Assembly: GCA_024663395.1 (NCBI GenBank)
Contig: JANFAH010000019.1
Span: 1,054,001-1,118,000, forward strand
Length of the DNA stretch: 64,000 bases
Reading direction: 5' to 3'
Source of the DNA: Pisolithus tinctorius
Taxonomy: Eukaryota; Basidiomycota; Agaricomycetes; Boletales; Pisolithaceae
Shown: positions 22,214 through 34,073 of the stretch, in pieces
How the letters are laid out: each line of letters starts with the position of its first letter
How positions within the stretch are numbered: position 1 is the first letter of the stretch
Translations under genes and position numbers: made by a program
The notes under the pieces: model-generated
Database searches by the model: none
What the model was told of the DNA's origin: nothing
What the model saw: only the letters and a program-made list of their open reading frames with translations

Positions 22214-23941
22214 ATGTCAGACGAGGAAACACTGCAAAAGCGTCACGACGATTCAGAGTCAGAAGACTCAGAGGACGAGGTCGAAGATATTCCACAGATT
22301 GACGTTGATCCTTCAACTCTGACACCTCTTTCGCCTGAGGTTATCTCGAAACAGGTGCGTTTGATGAGTGGGCAGGAGGTATGTTTGGATGTAGTAACTG
22401 AGCGCTGTATGTTGTTCAGGCGACAATCAACCTTGGTAATTGTTATCCTCAGACCCCGGTGGTGTTGGTGTTGATCAGAAAACGCGTGCTATTTGCAGGT
22501 ACCATAGGGCACGTAGCTCACGGAAAATCAACTGTCGTAAAAGCGATATCAGGCGTGCAAACGGTTCGATTCAAGAACGAGCTCGTCCGTAATATTACCA
22601 TCAAGCTTGGTTATGCTAACGCTAAAGTAAATTTCAATCCCTCCCAGCCCTTTCATCAACTCAAACTGATTCCCACACATCGGTTAGATCTATAAATGTG
22701 AAAACCCAGCGTGCCCACGTCCAGGATGCTATAGATCATACCGTTCAGATAAAGAGGATAATCCACCATGCGAACGACCAGGTTGCGGACACCGCATGAA
22801 ACTCATACGCCACGTATCGTTCGTCGATTGTCCGGGACACGACATTCTCATGGCCACCATGCTTAACGGTGCGGCAGTCATGGACGCGGCGCTGCTACTG
22901 GTTGCCGGCAACGAAACATGTCCTCAGCCTCAGACCTCGGAACACTTGGCGGCAGTGGAGATAATGAAGCTGGAGAATATAATTATCCTCCAGAACAAAG
23001 TCGACCTAATTAAACAGGAACAGGCCCTCGAGCACCAGAAGAGCATCGCCGCTTTTGTTAAAGGTTTTTATTTTATTTTCTCGTCGAACGTTCCACGGCC
23101 GCTGATCAGGCACAACCCCTTTAGGCACTGTCGCAGAATCGTCGCCAATAGTCCCCATCTCTGCTCAGCTCAAATACAATATCGACGCAGTGAACGAATA
23201 CATCGTTAAAAAGATACCAATTCCTGTCCGCGACTTTACCTCGGATCCGAGGCTCATCGTCATTCGATCATTTGATGTCAACAAGCCTGGCGCGGAAGTG
23301 GATGAACTAAAGGGAGGAGTAGCGGGAGGATCGATTCTTACGGGTATCCTACGTGTCGGGCAGGAGGTTGAAATTCGACCGGGAATCGTTACAAAAGACA
23401 GTGCTGGACGGAATCGTTGCAAGCCCATTTTCAGCAGAATCGTATCGTTGCATGCGGAAAACAATCATTTATCGTTTGCTGTACCGGGTGGTCTCATTGG
23501 TGTCGGGACGAAGATTGACCCTACACTTTGCCGTGCCGATCGTTTGGTGGGACAGGTTCTGGGCGCGTTGGCAAGTTGCCCAAGGTGTATACCGGTAAGC
23601 GCACTGTTCCCTCTTAATTGAACACCTAAATGTTATTACGATGAACAAAAATCAGAGTTGGAAATTAGTTTGTTCTTACTCCGCCGACTACTCGGTGTCA
23701 GGACAGAAGACAAGAAACAACTAAAGTCTCCAAACTCGCGAAAAACGAACTTCTGCTCATCAATATCGGATCAACGTCGACAGGTGGCCGTGTATTAAGC
23801 GTTAAGGCGGATCTTGCGAAGATCCAGCTTACATCGCCAGCCTGCACCGAGATCGGCGAGAAGGTCGCACTATCACGTCGTATCGAGAAGCATTGGCGAC
23901 TAGTTGGTAGTATCGCCCGCGTGCAGCCCTTGAAGTATTGA
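22214..23941 (+). CDS. GCD11: Eukaryotic translation initiation factor 2 subunit gamma (with two single-base gaps)
   Basis: ATG at 22214 gives an acidic leader ([20 protein letters not shown]), then, after introns, the GTPase domain: G1 [12 protein letters not shown], the zinc-binding insert [12 protein letters not shown] ... PPCERPGC, G3 VDCPGHD (about 22,822) and G4 NKVD. Domains II and III follow ([74 protein letters not shown]), with the stop at 23939-23941. This is the eIF2 subunit that binds GTP and Met-tRNAi. Two frame shifts interrupt an otherwise perfect product: one base is missing near 23,565-23,572 (before GKLPKVYT) and one near 23,718-23,722 (after EDKKQ). Because the protein is essential and both sites are at short base runs, assembly error is the likely cause. 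Confidence 0.93.
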
Positions 23942-24288
23942 CGTTGCTCTGTGTAGGATGGGGAAGTGTGCAGCGTGGCACGGTCTTAGAACTGGACTGA
24001 TCTAGAGGTTCATACATCTGCTGTATCTCAGTGCATTTGTTTCTGTACCTTGTAGCATCACCAACGAGGAACTCGTTTGACACAATAACCACGGGACAGC
24101 ACTTGCGGTATACGATGGGTTATATCAAACTACGGAGTGTGTGTATGGACCGCGAACAGACAATCACGACTTGAAGGAGAGTAGGCCAGTCGAGAATGCA
24201 ACAAAATCACGAATAAACAGATGGGTTAATGAGGTCCAACTCCTGGACGTCAACATCCTCAAAAGACCTATTTTTCACCCGACGACTC
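23942..24288. other. Convergent intergenic region (eIF2 gamma / RING-CH 3' ends)
   Basis: This 347-bp stretch lies between convergent stop codons and must contain both 3' UTRs. No coding sequence is supported. An AATAAACAG stretch at about 24,211 could serve as a poly(A) signal for the plus-strand gene; no clear signal was found on the other strand. Confidence 0.45.
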
Positions 24289-26016
24289 TCAAGCTCGCGC
24301 TTGGTGAGCCAAAGGTGTAGCAGATGAACACAGTCCTTTGCCTAAATTGCGCCTTAAAAAAGCCGTCAACAATACGATGGAAAGCTGGCCTACCATCACG
24401 AAGACCCCAAACCCAATGAATTTCTCCACCTGTTAGTGGCGTTAGCTCACATCAATAATTCGCTGTCATCCAGATGGGTGAACTGACCAAACCGGGTCAC
24501 ATTCAGCCCATGTCATGGTTCCCCTCCATGCAACGGTCAAACCTAGGTACCCCACATAGCTAATTCGCTTCAGCAAGCTCATTTCGGACCACGCCTTACC
24601 ATTAAAAAGAGATCGCGGTATCGCGGGGGGTACCACTCCAGTGGGAAGCGGCGGTCGTACCGCGAGTATCTTCCGTAGTATTTTCGAGTGCTTCGATAGG
24701 CGAAGCAACAGCGACCCCATGAAGCTGGATATACGGGGAATGATAAGTGCACCGCCGATTAGTCGACCCAATGAAGTCCCAGAAACGCGGATTGTATTCT
24801 CTGCTGCTGCAACAGCGTCTCCGGCGGGTGCGTTTGCTTCGTTATCGTTGTTTGCATCAAGCCCTTGTTGGCCCGGGCTGTCCATGCACATTGGCCTGTC
24901 CAATTGGCACATCTTCCTCCACATTAGCATTCACTCTAATCCGGAGAAACGGTTCGTCGTCGTTGCCGTTGAGGACACGCTGCATGTCCTGGCCATGAGG
25001 AGTGTTCGAGTTGAGCAGCCACCGAGTGAAGTTGCCAAGCATGCGCTTGTAGGCCTGCCGAACTGCTGGGAATACAAAAAGACCAAGGATCATCGGCGGT
25101 GGTGGCCAGCGCGGGAGGGGATGCAAGAATTCTCGTGGGTCAGTGCGAAAAAATGGATTTCGCCAGCCATCAAGGATGATGCTGTCATTCGCGCGAATAG
25201 GAGTAGACGTTGGCCATGCGAGTAGAACTGGAACGAGTGGTGTAATTGAGGACTTGGTTGGAAGTCTGGACATGATAAGAGAGAGTGGAATGAGCGGGAG
25301 ATTGATAAAACTGTGCCAGGGCCATCTAGCGGGATCATCTGACAGTAGTATGTCGAACATCCTTGTTGAAGCTTAGTCAGTCTAGCCCACACATCAGAGA
25401 AACTTGCAATAACGAACTCGGGTCCCAGAAACTCCCGAAGAGCGTAGGCGCCATACGTGGTACAGAGAATATACATGCCTGGAAACAGATGTCAGTCATT
25501 CATTACCACTCCGAACAACCACAGTGAAAATCACCCGTGCCAAGAGACCACGACTACGGTGAAACTCGCGACAGTGACAATCTTTCCTATCGCAGAGAGA
25601 CCCTTGTTGGCTGCATCCAGAAGACGTAAAATGATGGGATTGTTGCTCTCTAGCACATAAGGCGAGCTACATTGAGGACACTTGAGGGCATTTGGCGCAC
25701 GGGACCGGGTCTGCTGGGAGGACTGGATCCATTGAAGGAGACACGATTCGTGTGCGACCAGTGTACATCTGCACGGATGTGTCCATGTTCGCGGCGGGTT
25801 CTCAGGCGCTGAACAGTTGCGAGACATGAATTTTGTGAGCGAGATACGTGACTCAGCAGACCTACCATCGTACCGTTCTTCTTCTCTGCAGATATAACAA
25901 AGCTTGACCTGAGGAAGATATTAATACCAATAGCATGAAAGTCTAAGAGACAGCGATACCCTGAGGTCATCGATAGTTGGTACCCGTCGTGTGCCATGAT
26001 CGTCAAGTAGATACAT
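24289..26016 (-). CDS. RING-CH (MARCH-type) membrane E3 ubiquitin ligase
   Basis: The minus-strand model starts at ATG 26016 (MYLLDDHGTRRVPTIDDLR). An intron leads to the RING-CH domain: KLCYICREEERYD, then PPRTWTHPCRCTLVAHESCL, LQWIQSSQQ and ALKCPQCSSPYVLES. This has the C4HC3 spacing (CxxC, CxC, HxxC, CxxC) of RINGv ligases. Membrane segments follow: GKIVTVASFTVVVVSWHG, the 25,370-25,440 exon, WHSFINLPLIPLSLIM, GRLIGGALIIPRISSFMGSL, and after a final intron FIGFGVFVMVGQLSIVLLTA, with the stop at 24289. The architecture resembles MARCH5-like mitochondrial or ER ligases of fungi (inference). Translation might start at 26188 (MQKIVILDEHGKKS), but that requires an intron of only about 31 bp. 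Confidence 0.85.
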
Positions 26017-26188
26017 TGACCGCACGGCGCCAATATTTCGCTTCCGGCCGGCACAGCCACAGCTCACTTACAAGTTGCAGTTCGGTTTTACAGCAGGTAG
26101 CGAAAATACGAATGAATACCCTCCCTCCCGGCACTCCAGGATGCAGTGATTTTTTCCCGTGCTCATCAAGGATCACAATCTTCTGCAT

Positions 26189-26879
26189 TACAATTACAGT
26201 ATTTATAGTGTTTGTGGACCATGCAGATAACGAGAACCGTGCTGACGAAGATATGCATATTCTATACTAATCTCGCCCCCATCTGCGGGGACGTCTCGCA
26301 CCAAACGATACACTGAATCGCTCTGAGAAACCATGATATGGTCATCACTTTCAGTCAACAAAGACATCTATTACCAGGGGTTAAAATCTCGGAAACAAAC
26401 CACTGAACCAGCGAAAATCACCTATCTTAATCGTGCGAATGCATTGCCAATCAATACGTCCGGACGTGCTCAGGACCGGTGGACCGAGCGGAAGAGCGTA
26501 CAAAGGTCCTCAGACCAGGACTTGCTTACGCGTCCTGGAATAATACTGCGTTGTAGTGTTCATGCTAATCGGTAAGCCAGCTCCAAAATACCTAAAATCA
26601 CATCAAGGAATATCCTGAGGACCCTCGTTGAGATGTCTGGACATGATGTTTTCTTGTTGTGGCTGCCTAGCGCCGGAACTGGGTCTCATGCGTCCTGTTC
26701 GACTCGAGGGGGTTATTTCAAGCGCCCCGTTTTCTCTCTGCCAGACACATAATCCCCACCATCTGAAGAGTCGTCCTGTAGTCTCGGATCCCCGGGCAGT
26801 ATGTGCAATGATCTGCGGCTCGCTCACCGCTGTTGATCTAGCATTGATAGGTTGAACTTTTCCTTCGTCTCTTAGGAAG
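26189..26879. other. Intergenic region at the border of the duplicated island
   Basis: There are about 690 bp without a supported gene. The last 150 bp resemble the sequence upstream of the second HET copy (about 40,900-41,025; shared words such as CTGCCAGACACATA/TTGCCAGACCCATA and CCGTCCTGCAGTCTC/CGTCCTGTAGTCTC), so the duplication begins near 26,730, about 150 bp before the HET start codon. Confidence 0.5.
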
Positions 26880-29315
26880 ATGCGACTGTTGGATATAAGC
26901 GCGTTCTTGACAGGGAAAGGGACATCCAAGGAGCCGACCCCGAAATCGAGTCCTGAAGGAACTCGACGATAAGAGGACAAGTTATGCTATACTTTCACAT
27001 CGTTGGGGAACTGAGGTCACTTACAAGGAGATTACCGGGCTCGTTACAATGAACGCACGAAGAAGGGGAAATGTCAGGGATCGCGATGGCTACCAAAAGA
27101 TCATCAGGAGCTGCGAACAGGCGCAGAACGACGGCTATAGGTGGTTGTGGATCGATACATGTTGCATCGACAAGCGGAGCAGTGCGGAACTCTCGGAGGC
27201 AATCAACTCGATGTACCGGTGGTACCGCAACTCGCAGAAGTGCTACATCTACCTCAACGATGTCGATGAGTCAGCCTTTCCTACTGAACAAGACTTCGGG
27301 AAGTTTGGGAGGACCAACGGTTGGCCGGAGTGGTTTTCGCGAGGCTGGACACTCCAGGAGCTTATCGCTCCGAGGACAGCCGAATTCTTTAACAAGAGAT
27401 GGGTGTCCATAGGCACCAAAGAGGACGTGACATCCACCTTGGAGCAGATCACAGGAATTCCATGCGATGTTCTGAGGTTTGGCCTGGAGCCGCGGCATCG
27501 ACCCGATGTTGCCCAAATGATGTCTTGGGCCGCTCACCGGAAGACGACGCGAGTGGAAGATCGAGCATATTCGCTGTTGGGCTTATTCGGCGTGAACATG
27601 CCGATGTTGTATGGAGAGGGCTCGAAAGCTTTCCAGCGTTTGCAGCTGGAAATAATGCGAGTAACAAGTGATCACAGTATATTTGCATGGAATCGAAAGG
27701 GACGGTTCGGGTGGTACAGAAGTGTCCTTGCAGATGACCCGAGCTGTTTTCGGGGACGTCAGGACATGAAAAGACTGCAACCCCCGGAGTTCGTCGATGA
27801 ACTAAAGGAGTACATGCGTAAAAGCGGACTCGACGTTGACGCAGACCACGACAACCTGGAACCATTGCAGCGCGGTGCACACTCTCGTCGACTTTATAGA
27901 TTTGATGTCACCAATCTCGGCATCCAAGTCTGGTTGCCAGTCATACCCGATCGCCGCGGCCCTCATCACTTCAAAGCCATATTGCCATGTCTCGACCGTC
28001 ATGGAAACCTCATCACCATCGAGCTGGAATCTCGGACTTAGCTCCGCCAGGTGTTTGAACCGTGCATGGATTCCCGACACTTGGCCAGAGTTTACGCTAC
28101 TTTATCTCGACTGCTTTCAAGACGTCGAGGAGCAGCACTGGGATCTTATGCTCTATGACAAGCACGCCTTGTGGCATGGTTTCACCCGCTGTGGCACCTT
28201 CCCGGAGAAGATCGCAGGCGATACAGTCACATTCTCATCCCAAGGAGACACTCTCATCGTTCTAGTCTATGCCAATGACAATGCCAGATCTCGCTTTGCA
28301 GTTGGATTGGGATACTACCTTGGTAGATTACGGGCGCGCATTGTCTGTGATCGATACTCTGCAGATCAACGGGTCTGGTCATCGTGGGCAAGCTTTGCTA
28401 ACCATGTATATGATTTCCTGTGGAATGCAAGTGTCGACGACTCCTATTTTCGCAGCTCTTCCATCGCTATTAAGGACGCTCACCTTCCTCGATCCATTTG
28501 GGATGCAAGGGTTGTCTGTCGTACCAGCAATAGTGGTTCCACAGACGTGATGATTGATGTCGAGCCATGCCCTGGTTGTTGTACTGGGCCACTTAAATAC
28601 ATGCCTGTTGGTACACTCTCCCTATATGCATTCGGATCTAACCATCAATCAAACCATAGTTGGATTGTGAACTATGGCTCCCATGGACACGAGATACTCC
28701 GGATAGGTTTAGATTAAAATTGGATGACGAGCTTGCATGGTTGGACAAATGTTCTGGTCCGGAGATTTTGATGAGTTGTGACAATTATCTGTGGGCCGTT
28801 AGTGAGCCTGACATAAGTAGCTGGGCGATTATGGCGACTCACCTAAAAATTTTAATTTCAAACGTCGCGGGAACATATTCGAAGATTTGCAGAAACTTGG
28901 TATCGATCCCACGAATTCGGTTTGTCGGCCAGTTGTCTCTCGTGTATCCAGCTGCAAAGATATGGTGCGTCGCATGCGGGCTCAGCACGATGTTGCCGTG
29001 GCATCTACAGGTCAGGATAAAAGCTGGGTACTGCATCAACCAAGGGGTCACTCGCTTCCGAATAACGAAGAATTCGAGCTGCTGCTGAAAGCCTTGTCCA
29101 CCACTCTTGCAGGCAACCATCTCGTGACGACAGTCATACAGTGTTCAGAGTTCTATGAAGTGGATCGTGAAGGAAGGCGAATAGACGTGGGAGGTTGTGA
29201 GTTTTCCCAAAGGATGGTTCCTACTTTAATGTTGACCCTGGCCCCTCAGCATCAGATATTCGGCCCGCAAACCCAGACGCCTTCGGTGCTCTGTGCACAA
29301 TTGCAATTCCACTAG
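26880..29315 (+). pseudogene. HET-domain (heterokaryon-incompatibility-type) gene, copy 1, frameshifted
   Basis: ATG at 26880 (MRLLDISAFL) is followed by a shift of frame before LKELDDKRTSYAILSHRWGT. A long frame then runs to 28041 with the hallmarks of HET proteins: YRWLWIDTCCIDKRSSAELS, SEAINSMYRWYRNSQKCYIY, PEWFSRGWTLQELIAPRTAE, RAYSLLGLFGVNMPMLYGEG and KAFQRLQLEIM. Alignment by eye with copy 2 shows a 2-bp loss near 28,025-28,035, producing TAG at 28039-28041. The frame then continues as WPEFTLLYLDCFQDVEEQHW and PCPGCCTGPLKYM, and in further frames as GNHLVTTVIQCSEFYEVDRE, ending at 29315. HET domains act in fungal self/non-self recognition and cell death (family knowledge). This copy looks inactive unless the indels are assembly errors. 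Confidence 0.8.
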
Positions 29316-29644
29316 CTTGGCATAAAGAACCGGCTTGTAAACGGAGAAAGAAACAATTCCGGAATATTAGGTGATATCTTGGTAGATCATGTTGTGGAAC
29401 GTATCTGATACTAAGTTCGGAATGTAGGGAGCACTTCTATGTCTTAGCGAACCTGGTAGGTCCCTACACTAGCTAAGCTGCGAGCGTTTGTTTATTGGAC
29501 TAATCCATTATCCAGCATCACCTTGCGAGCACCGAATCTCGTCTCCAGTCTGCGGTATGTTGGAAAACTGCGTGAAGTCCTCAAACACATCCTCATGATG
29601 ATATCAGGACAAACGGAAGCTGGGTAGAGTGGTCGACTTCTCAG

Positions 29645-31008
29645 TCATGTTCGGTTTAGAACACTTGAAAAATTTCGTGCGTGTTCGTTGTGTAATACCT
29701 CAGCCTGTTCATACTGTCGAAATGTAGGTTGGGGAGGTAACATTCTTCGAAAGGCTTCCCTCGATAATGGAAACTCGGCTACACAACGGTGGTTCTGTAG
29801 GCACTGCTGGAGGTCAGTATAACACACCGAACGTGTTCATCGGAAACTTATCACAGCGTAGGGAGTGGTTTGCCGGCTCACCCATTCAATTTGTTATTTG
29901 TCAGTTTGTCGGTGACACGGAATCCATTTGATTGCTGACTTGAGGCATTGCAGAATGCACGCCGTGAAGTTGTGGTTCCCCGTTTGCTCGAAAGGTGCAA
30001 CGTCCTTGGCCAACAGACTGGACGGTCGGTACTTCGCGCGATGCGAAATGCGCAGGACGAGGTAGCATCGATATCCCAAACTCTTGGCGCCGGGGTAGGT
30101 GTTGCTATCAGCTAAAATGAATTCAGTGCCCATTTTAGACACAAAAAGTTACTCGAACACATTCGTGCCACCCTCCTCGATGTGTGTGAGGGCAATCCGT
30201 GAGGACTTATTTTTCCTCATTCTTCGTTTGCATTCTACTATTATTTGTGTCCTAGTTCCAGACGAACAGATCAAATAGGCGACACTGATCACGATACGGT
30301 TGGTGTGAACCTCTGACGCTCAGTAGCCTAATTTCTGGACACTGCAGACAGGCTAATGCCCGTTCTACGGTAAAAGAGATCGTAGCGCTCCAGATGACAC
30401 TGCAAGGAGCAGAGGACGAAAATGAAAAGCGAGCGCTAGAGGAAGATATAACAGGAAAGGCGAGGGTATCCTCTTTAAGTCACAACCTCTTGAAGCTGAC
30501 TGTTAGTTCGTTAAAGATTCTGTGGTGCTGTTGGCATGCAGTCTTTTCAGAAGTGGACCAACTATTAGCAAATGTAAGTCAATGCTCGTCTCCAGCTATG
30601 TTGTTTGACATGGTTCAGGTCGTGGAGTCCGTTCAAAAGAAACAGTATTCCGATACTCTCCGTCAGGGTTTCCGTGAGGTTGCGGAGATTATCAAGGGAG
30701 CACCGCGTATACACCCGGATGATGATATAGCTCACTTGCAGCAGTAAGCGACGACGTCGGGCCTACAGTGTTGATGTACTAAACTGTTGAATAACCGTTG
30801 TTCTAGAATCATGCTCGATGCAGGTGCAGGAATATCGAGGCACGAATTATGGCTTGCCGCTCGAGCTGGGGAGAAAGCCAGGTTTTCAAGAGTTGTGGGA
30901 GGCAAACCCATACTCAGCACCGCAAGCCCTAAAGTGCCCTCCACATCAATTATTCAACAACCACTGGCCGCTGGCAAGACGAGGGAAGGGAGACGCTAAC
31001 TTCGCCTG
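29645..31008 (+). CDS. Unrecognised spliced gene 'X', copy 1
   Basis: Downstream of the HET copy, several exon-like blocks are conserved with the second copy at 43.7-45.2 kb and keep frame across small GT..AG introns: REVVVPRLLERCNVLGQQTG (about 29,957), EIVALQMTLQGAEDENEKRA (about 30,376), VVESVQKKQYSDTLRQGFRE with APRIHPDDDIAHLQQ (about 30,620), and, after an intron of about 65 bp, IMLDAGAGISRHELWLAARA (about 30,810), ending in a low-complexity tail. The protein is helical and charged with no motif I can name. The 5' end is unclear; a block around 29,645-29,880 is also shared but has stop codons. Conservation of blocks and introns between copies argues for a real gene at least in the ancestor. 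Confidence 0.4.
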
Positions 31009-31134
31009 AGTATGTTCAACCTGTAGACAAGGATCGTGATGTTGATGGCTGCTCCTAGGTTCTAGTTTCGCTATTGCGAACGTACATATGTACAGAGGAT
31101 TTTGACATGGTGTGTTGCAAGGGGTCGATTCCCC

Positions 31135-32420
31135 GCTCAATATCAAAGCCTCTCATCTATCCACTTTACTGTTGCCAGGAAGAGCAGACGATACGCCACA
31201 GATGGAGGCTGTCTTCCGAGCGATTGACGTGTCGATCCACTCGTAGCTGTTAGTCGAAACATAAGATTGGTTGGGGCAAGGAACATGATCACACTCATGC
31301 AATCGAAGAATGGCACCTATGACATTTTCATGAGTAATCACGGGTAGTTAGTATGAACTGAACGCCCAGCTCACCGATGATCTCGTACCTTCAAGATCGT
31401 ACGTGATCCGTTCCGTTCTCTGATCTAATAAGCTGGGGCGATGACATACTACGGTAAACTTTTTTTTATTTTCAGATTCTGGATTAACGTGCGTGAGGGA
31501 GAAGCTACCCTATGTTGCACTATTCTATATTAGTTAACTGTCTAGCACCACAGTAAACTTGTGCTCCTAGACACCTACACTGCATGGGTGGACCAGTACG
31601 ACATCGTAATCCGAAGGTTCATAATCCCGCAAAACGATTTGGTCGATGTCATTGAAGAAGCTTTATACTTGGGTGTTAGTGTGCAGTAACATCATGACTT
31701 GTTCACTTGATTACATAATCAAATTGGAGCGTACACCTTTCCCTTCAGTGGCTTGCTCACTATCTGACTTGCATCCATTACTTCAATTTTCCCTTCCTGC
31801 CGCTACCCTCTCATCCAAACGGCATGCATTTCTCTGAAGTGATGATGATCAGTAGATTTCCTGCGAACTAGGGCCGACACGTCTTTCAAGGTTTGTAAGG
31901 ACGGTTCGCATTGGTGCCAAATGCGGCCTCAAGAGTATCTATTGGAGAACTTGCTGGTTGAAGATTGAGAACGACGTCCTCTCTCGGTGTCTGAAGCGGG
32001 TGATGAAGGAGAGCGCCTGCTACTGTTGACTTCCATTGAATGAACTAGGAGATCCAGAACCCCTGCGATATTCTGAACGAAGTTGAGATAGATGACGGTT
32101 TGTCAGAACGGGGGCTCCCCATCCACTGATCTGGTGCGTAATGAAGTTGGAAATCTGGAAAGACCAAGGTTGTTAAATTGGCTGTTATCGACTCGGGCAA
32201 AAATAGAACATACTCCTTATTGTTTATGATCATCCTGAAGAACAGAGGTATCAAATGAAGGTGAGAGGGGACTACAAGCTAGAATGTACCACTCTCGCTG
32301 CGGCCCAGGAGGTGAGCTTTCACGGGGCCCTCTTTTTCTAACGGTAATCCTTTCCTGACGGATTCATTCATCAATGATTCATCTTGCGCTCCCTAGCCGG
32401 CTGGAGAGGCTTCGATCATC
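31135..32420 (-). pseudogene. Truncated G-protein alpha subunit pseudogene
   Basis: On the minus strand this segment is a degraded copy of the G-alpha gene at 47.7-45.7 kb. Recognisable pieces are a P-loop region with LLGRSESG in place of LLGQSESG (about 32,300-32,330), DFQLHYAPDQWM followed by a frame shift (about 32,110-32,140), and a switch II region equivalent to DLEGTRSS (about 31,390). The sequence stops resembling the full gene before the guanine-specificity NKCD motif, so the C-terminal third is absent. It lies in the same relative position (after gene X) as the nearly intact copy. It cannot encode a working G protein. Confidence 0.75.
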
Positions 32421-32754
32421 GTCACTACCGGATTTGAGTATGTATTTTACCTCGGGGGCTGTGTTTTGTCATCTCGATAGCTCCAGTGCTGACAACGGAT
32501 CCTTAGTCTCCGGGAACTTCTCCGCTGTCCCCTGCGACGTCAAGCTCTCGCCCCGCTTCTGTCTTCTGCTGAGGTCGAAAGCCTCTTTGGTATGCGGGGA
32601 GCTTGAAAGAGCCAGTAAACCATTTCGCGGTTTGTTCGTTATGGAATAAACAGCAGAGTCAGAGCGTTAACTTCGACTGGAACACAGCAGGGCTCACCGC
32701 AGGTTGCGGGCTTTCTTTTCATTGCATCTGCTGAGATTTATTTCATCGTAGGTT
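32421..32754. other. Spacer upstream of G-alpha pseudogene
   Basis: About 330 bp between the 5' end of the G-alpha pseudogene and the third gene X fragment. A short plus-strand open frame covers part of it but has no recognisable sequence. No gene is supported. Confidence 0.4.
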
Positions 32755-33520
32755 GTGCACCGGATGACAGCCCGTCACATGAGTTTGATTCTCTGGCGAA
32801 GAATTCAATACTATTCGAACAACAGGTCATGCGATCCACACCCGCCGTGGTTTGATGGATGTGGAAAAGCAGGTCTGCCGAATGTCTCTACAGCTGTGAG
32901 TGTCACGTTGATGTATACTATCTATCGCTCAGGAACCCAGGGTTGGAACCTTTATTTATTTATTTTCACGTCTGTATTAAACAGAGATGAATGGCGGGCG
33001 CTCGAGGATATAGCAGGAAAGGTAAGTATATCCCGAGGTCAAGTAACTTCTAAATGCTGATTGTTTGTTCGTCGTAGATCCTGTGGTTCTATTCGCTTGA
33101 AATCTGCTCAGAAGTGGACCAACTATTAGCGAAGGTAAGCTATCACTCGTGTTCGTAAATGTTTTTGTCACATGGGTTCAGGTCGCGGATTACATCAAGG
33201 GCAAAACCCTGGCAATGTAGGTGTGTCAGAGATCGTAGAGGCTATAAGAGAACCTTGCCTATAAACCCGAGGGACGACACGGCTCATTTGCACCGGTAGG
33301 CTACGTCATGAGTCACTCGGTTGTGGCGTTGCTACTTATGAATTGCTGGATATCTATCCATTATTCCAGGATGATGCTTGATGCACGCGCAGGTATATCG
33401 AGACATGTATTATGGCTCGCTGCCCGAGCTGCAGGGCAAGCCAGGTTAACAAAGGTTTTTGGAAACCACACTCAGCACCCGGAAGGTTGCTTCAAGTACA
33501 AGCCATGAAGCGCTGCCTTT
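32755..33520 (+). pseudogene. Third, partial copy of gene 'X'
   Basis: A partial duplicate of gene X: GATGAATGGCGGGCGCTCGA at about 32,985 corresponds to the NEKRALEED/DERRALEED block, followed by a region like SEVDQLLAK (about 33,105) and by MLDARAGISRHVLWLAARAA (about 33,370-33,440). The piece encoding the VVES...DPDDDI block is mostly lost or shortened (about 33,180-33,300) and stops interrupt the frame. Upstream (32,757-32,880), a frame reading PDDSPSHEFDSLAKNSILFE may be an additional exon. This shows the X family was copied more than once here. Confidence 0.5.
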
Positions 33521-34073
33521 ACATTTGGGTGAACATTGCACCTGAGGTTGGCAAGGAAACTTTGACTTCGCCTGAGTATGTTCAACCTGTGAATCGTGAG
33601 ATTATTGATTCACATCATGTATTCAAGCCGTACAATAACCTCTCATGCTGAGTTGAGTCCGTCCCAGATGTTGAATACATCTATCCTGGTTGTCACTCCA
33701 CCCACTCTATCCACCTCGCATCTCGGCTCAAGATTCGGGCCGGCCAGTTCGGGCTGTCACAATATGCCATACCAAAACGACCGACTACTCGTGTCCCACA
33801 TGGACTATATTAGCCCGGATACCAGAAGTACGTGTTGCGTGACTTACGGACAACTATCTACCACTTACGGGAGGGCTCTAGGTCCTATCACGTGACCAAT
33901 TCGAAAGGCGAGAGCGAGCACACAAAAACACCGACAACTCTGCCGAGCTCAAAGTTGACGTTGAAATATTGTTTGAACCAAAAACTTTCCGGAGTCGGGG
34001 ATCGGCACGAGCGCCGCCATAAATTAGAGGCCGTCCATGTGGTACTTCCCAGGTCGTTTTACTCTCGAGGACC
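33521..34073. promoter_or_regulatory. Upstream region of MFS copy 1
   Basis: About 550 bp without a supported exon. The last 100 bp are similar to the sequence upstream of MFS copy 2 (about 38,110-38,212), ending in the shared GGACCATGTCAA at the start codon, so the promoter was duplicated with the gene. Confidence 0.45.

Noticed and set aside
24641..25376. Plus-strand open frames across the RING-CH gene
   Set aside because: Antisense to clear transmembrane exons of the E3 ligase.
31110..31145. tRNA T-arm-like GGGGTCGATTCCCC
   Set aside because: It lacks the conserved GTTC spacing and has no A box, anticodon arm or acceptor stem; it lies near the end of the G-alpha pseudogene.
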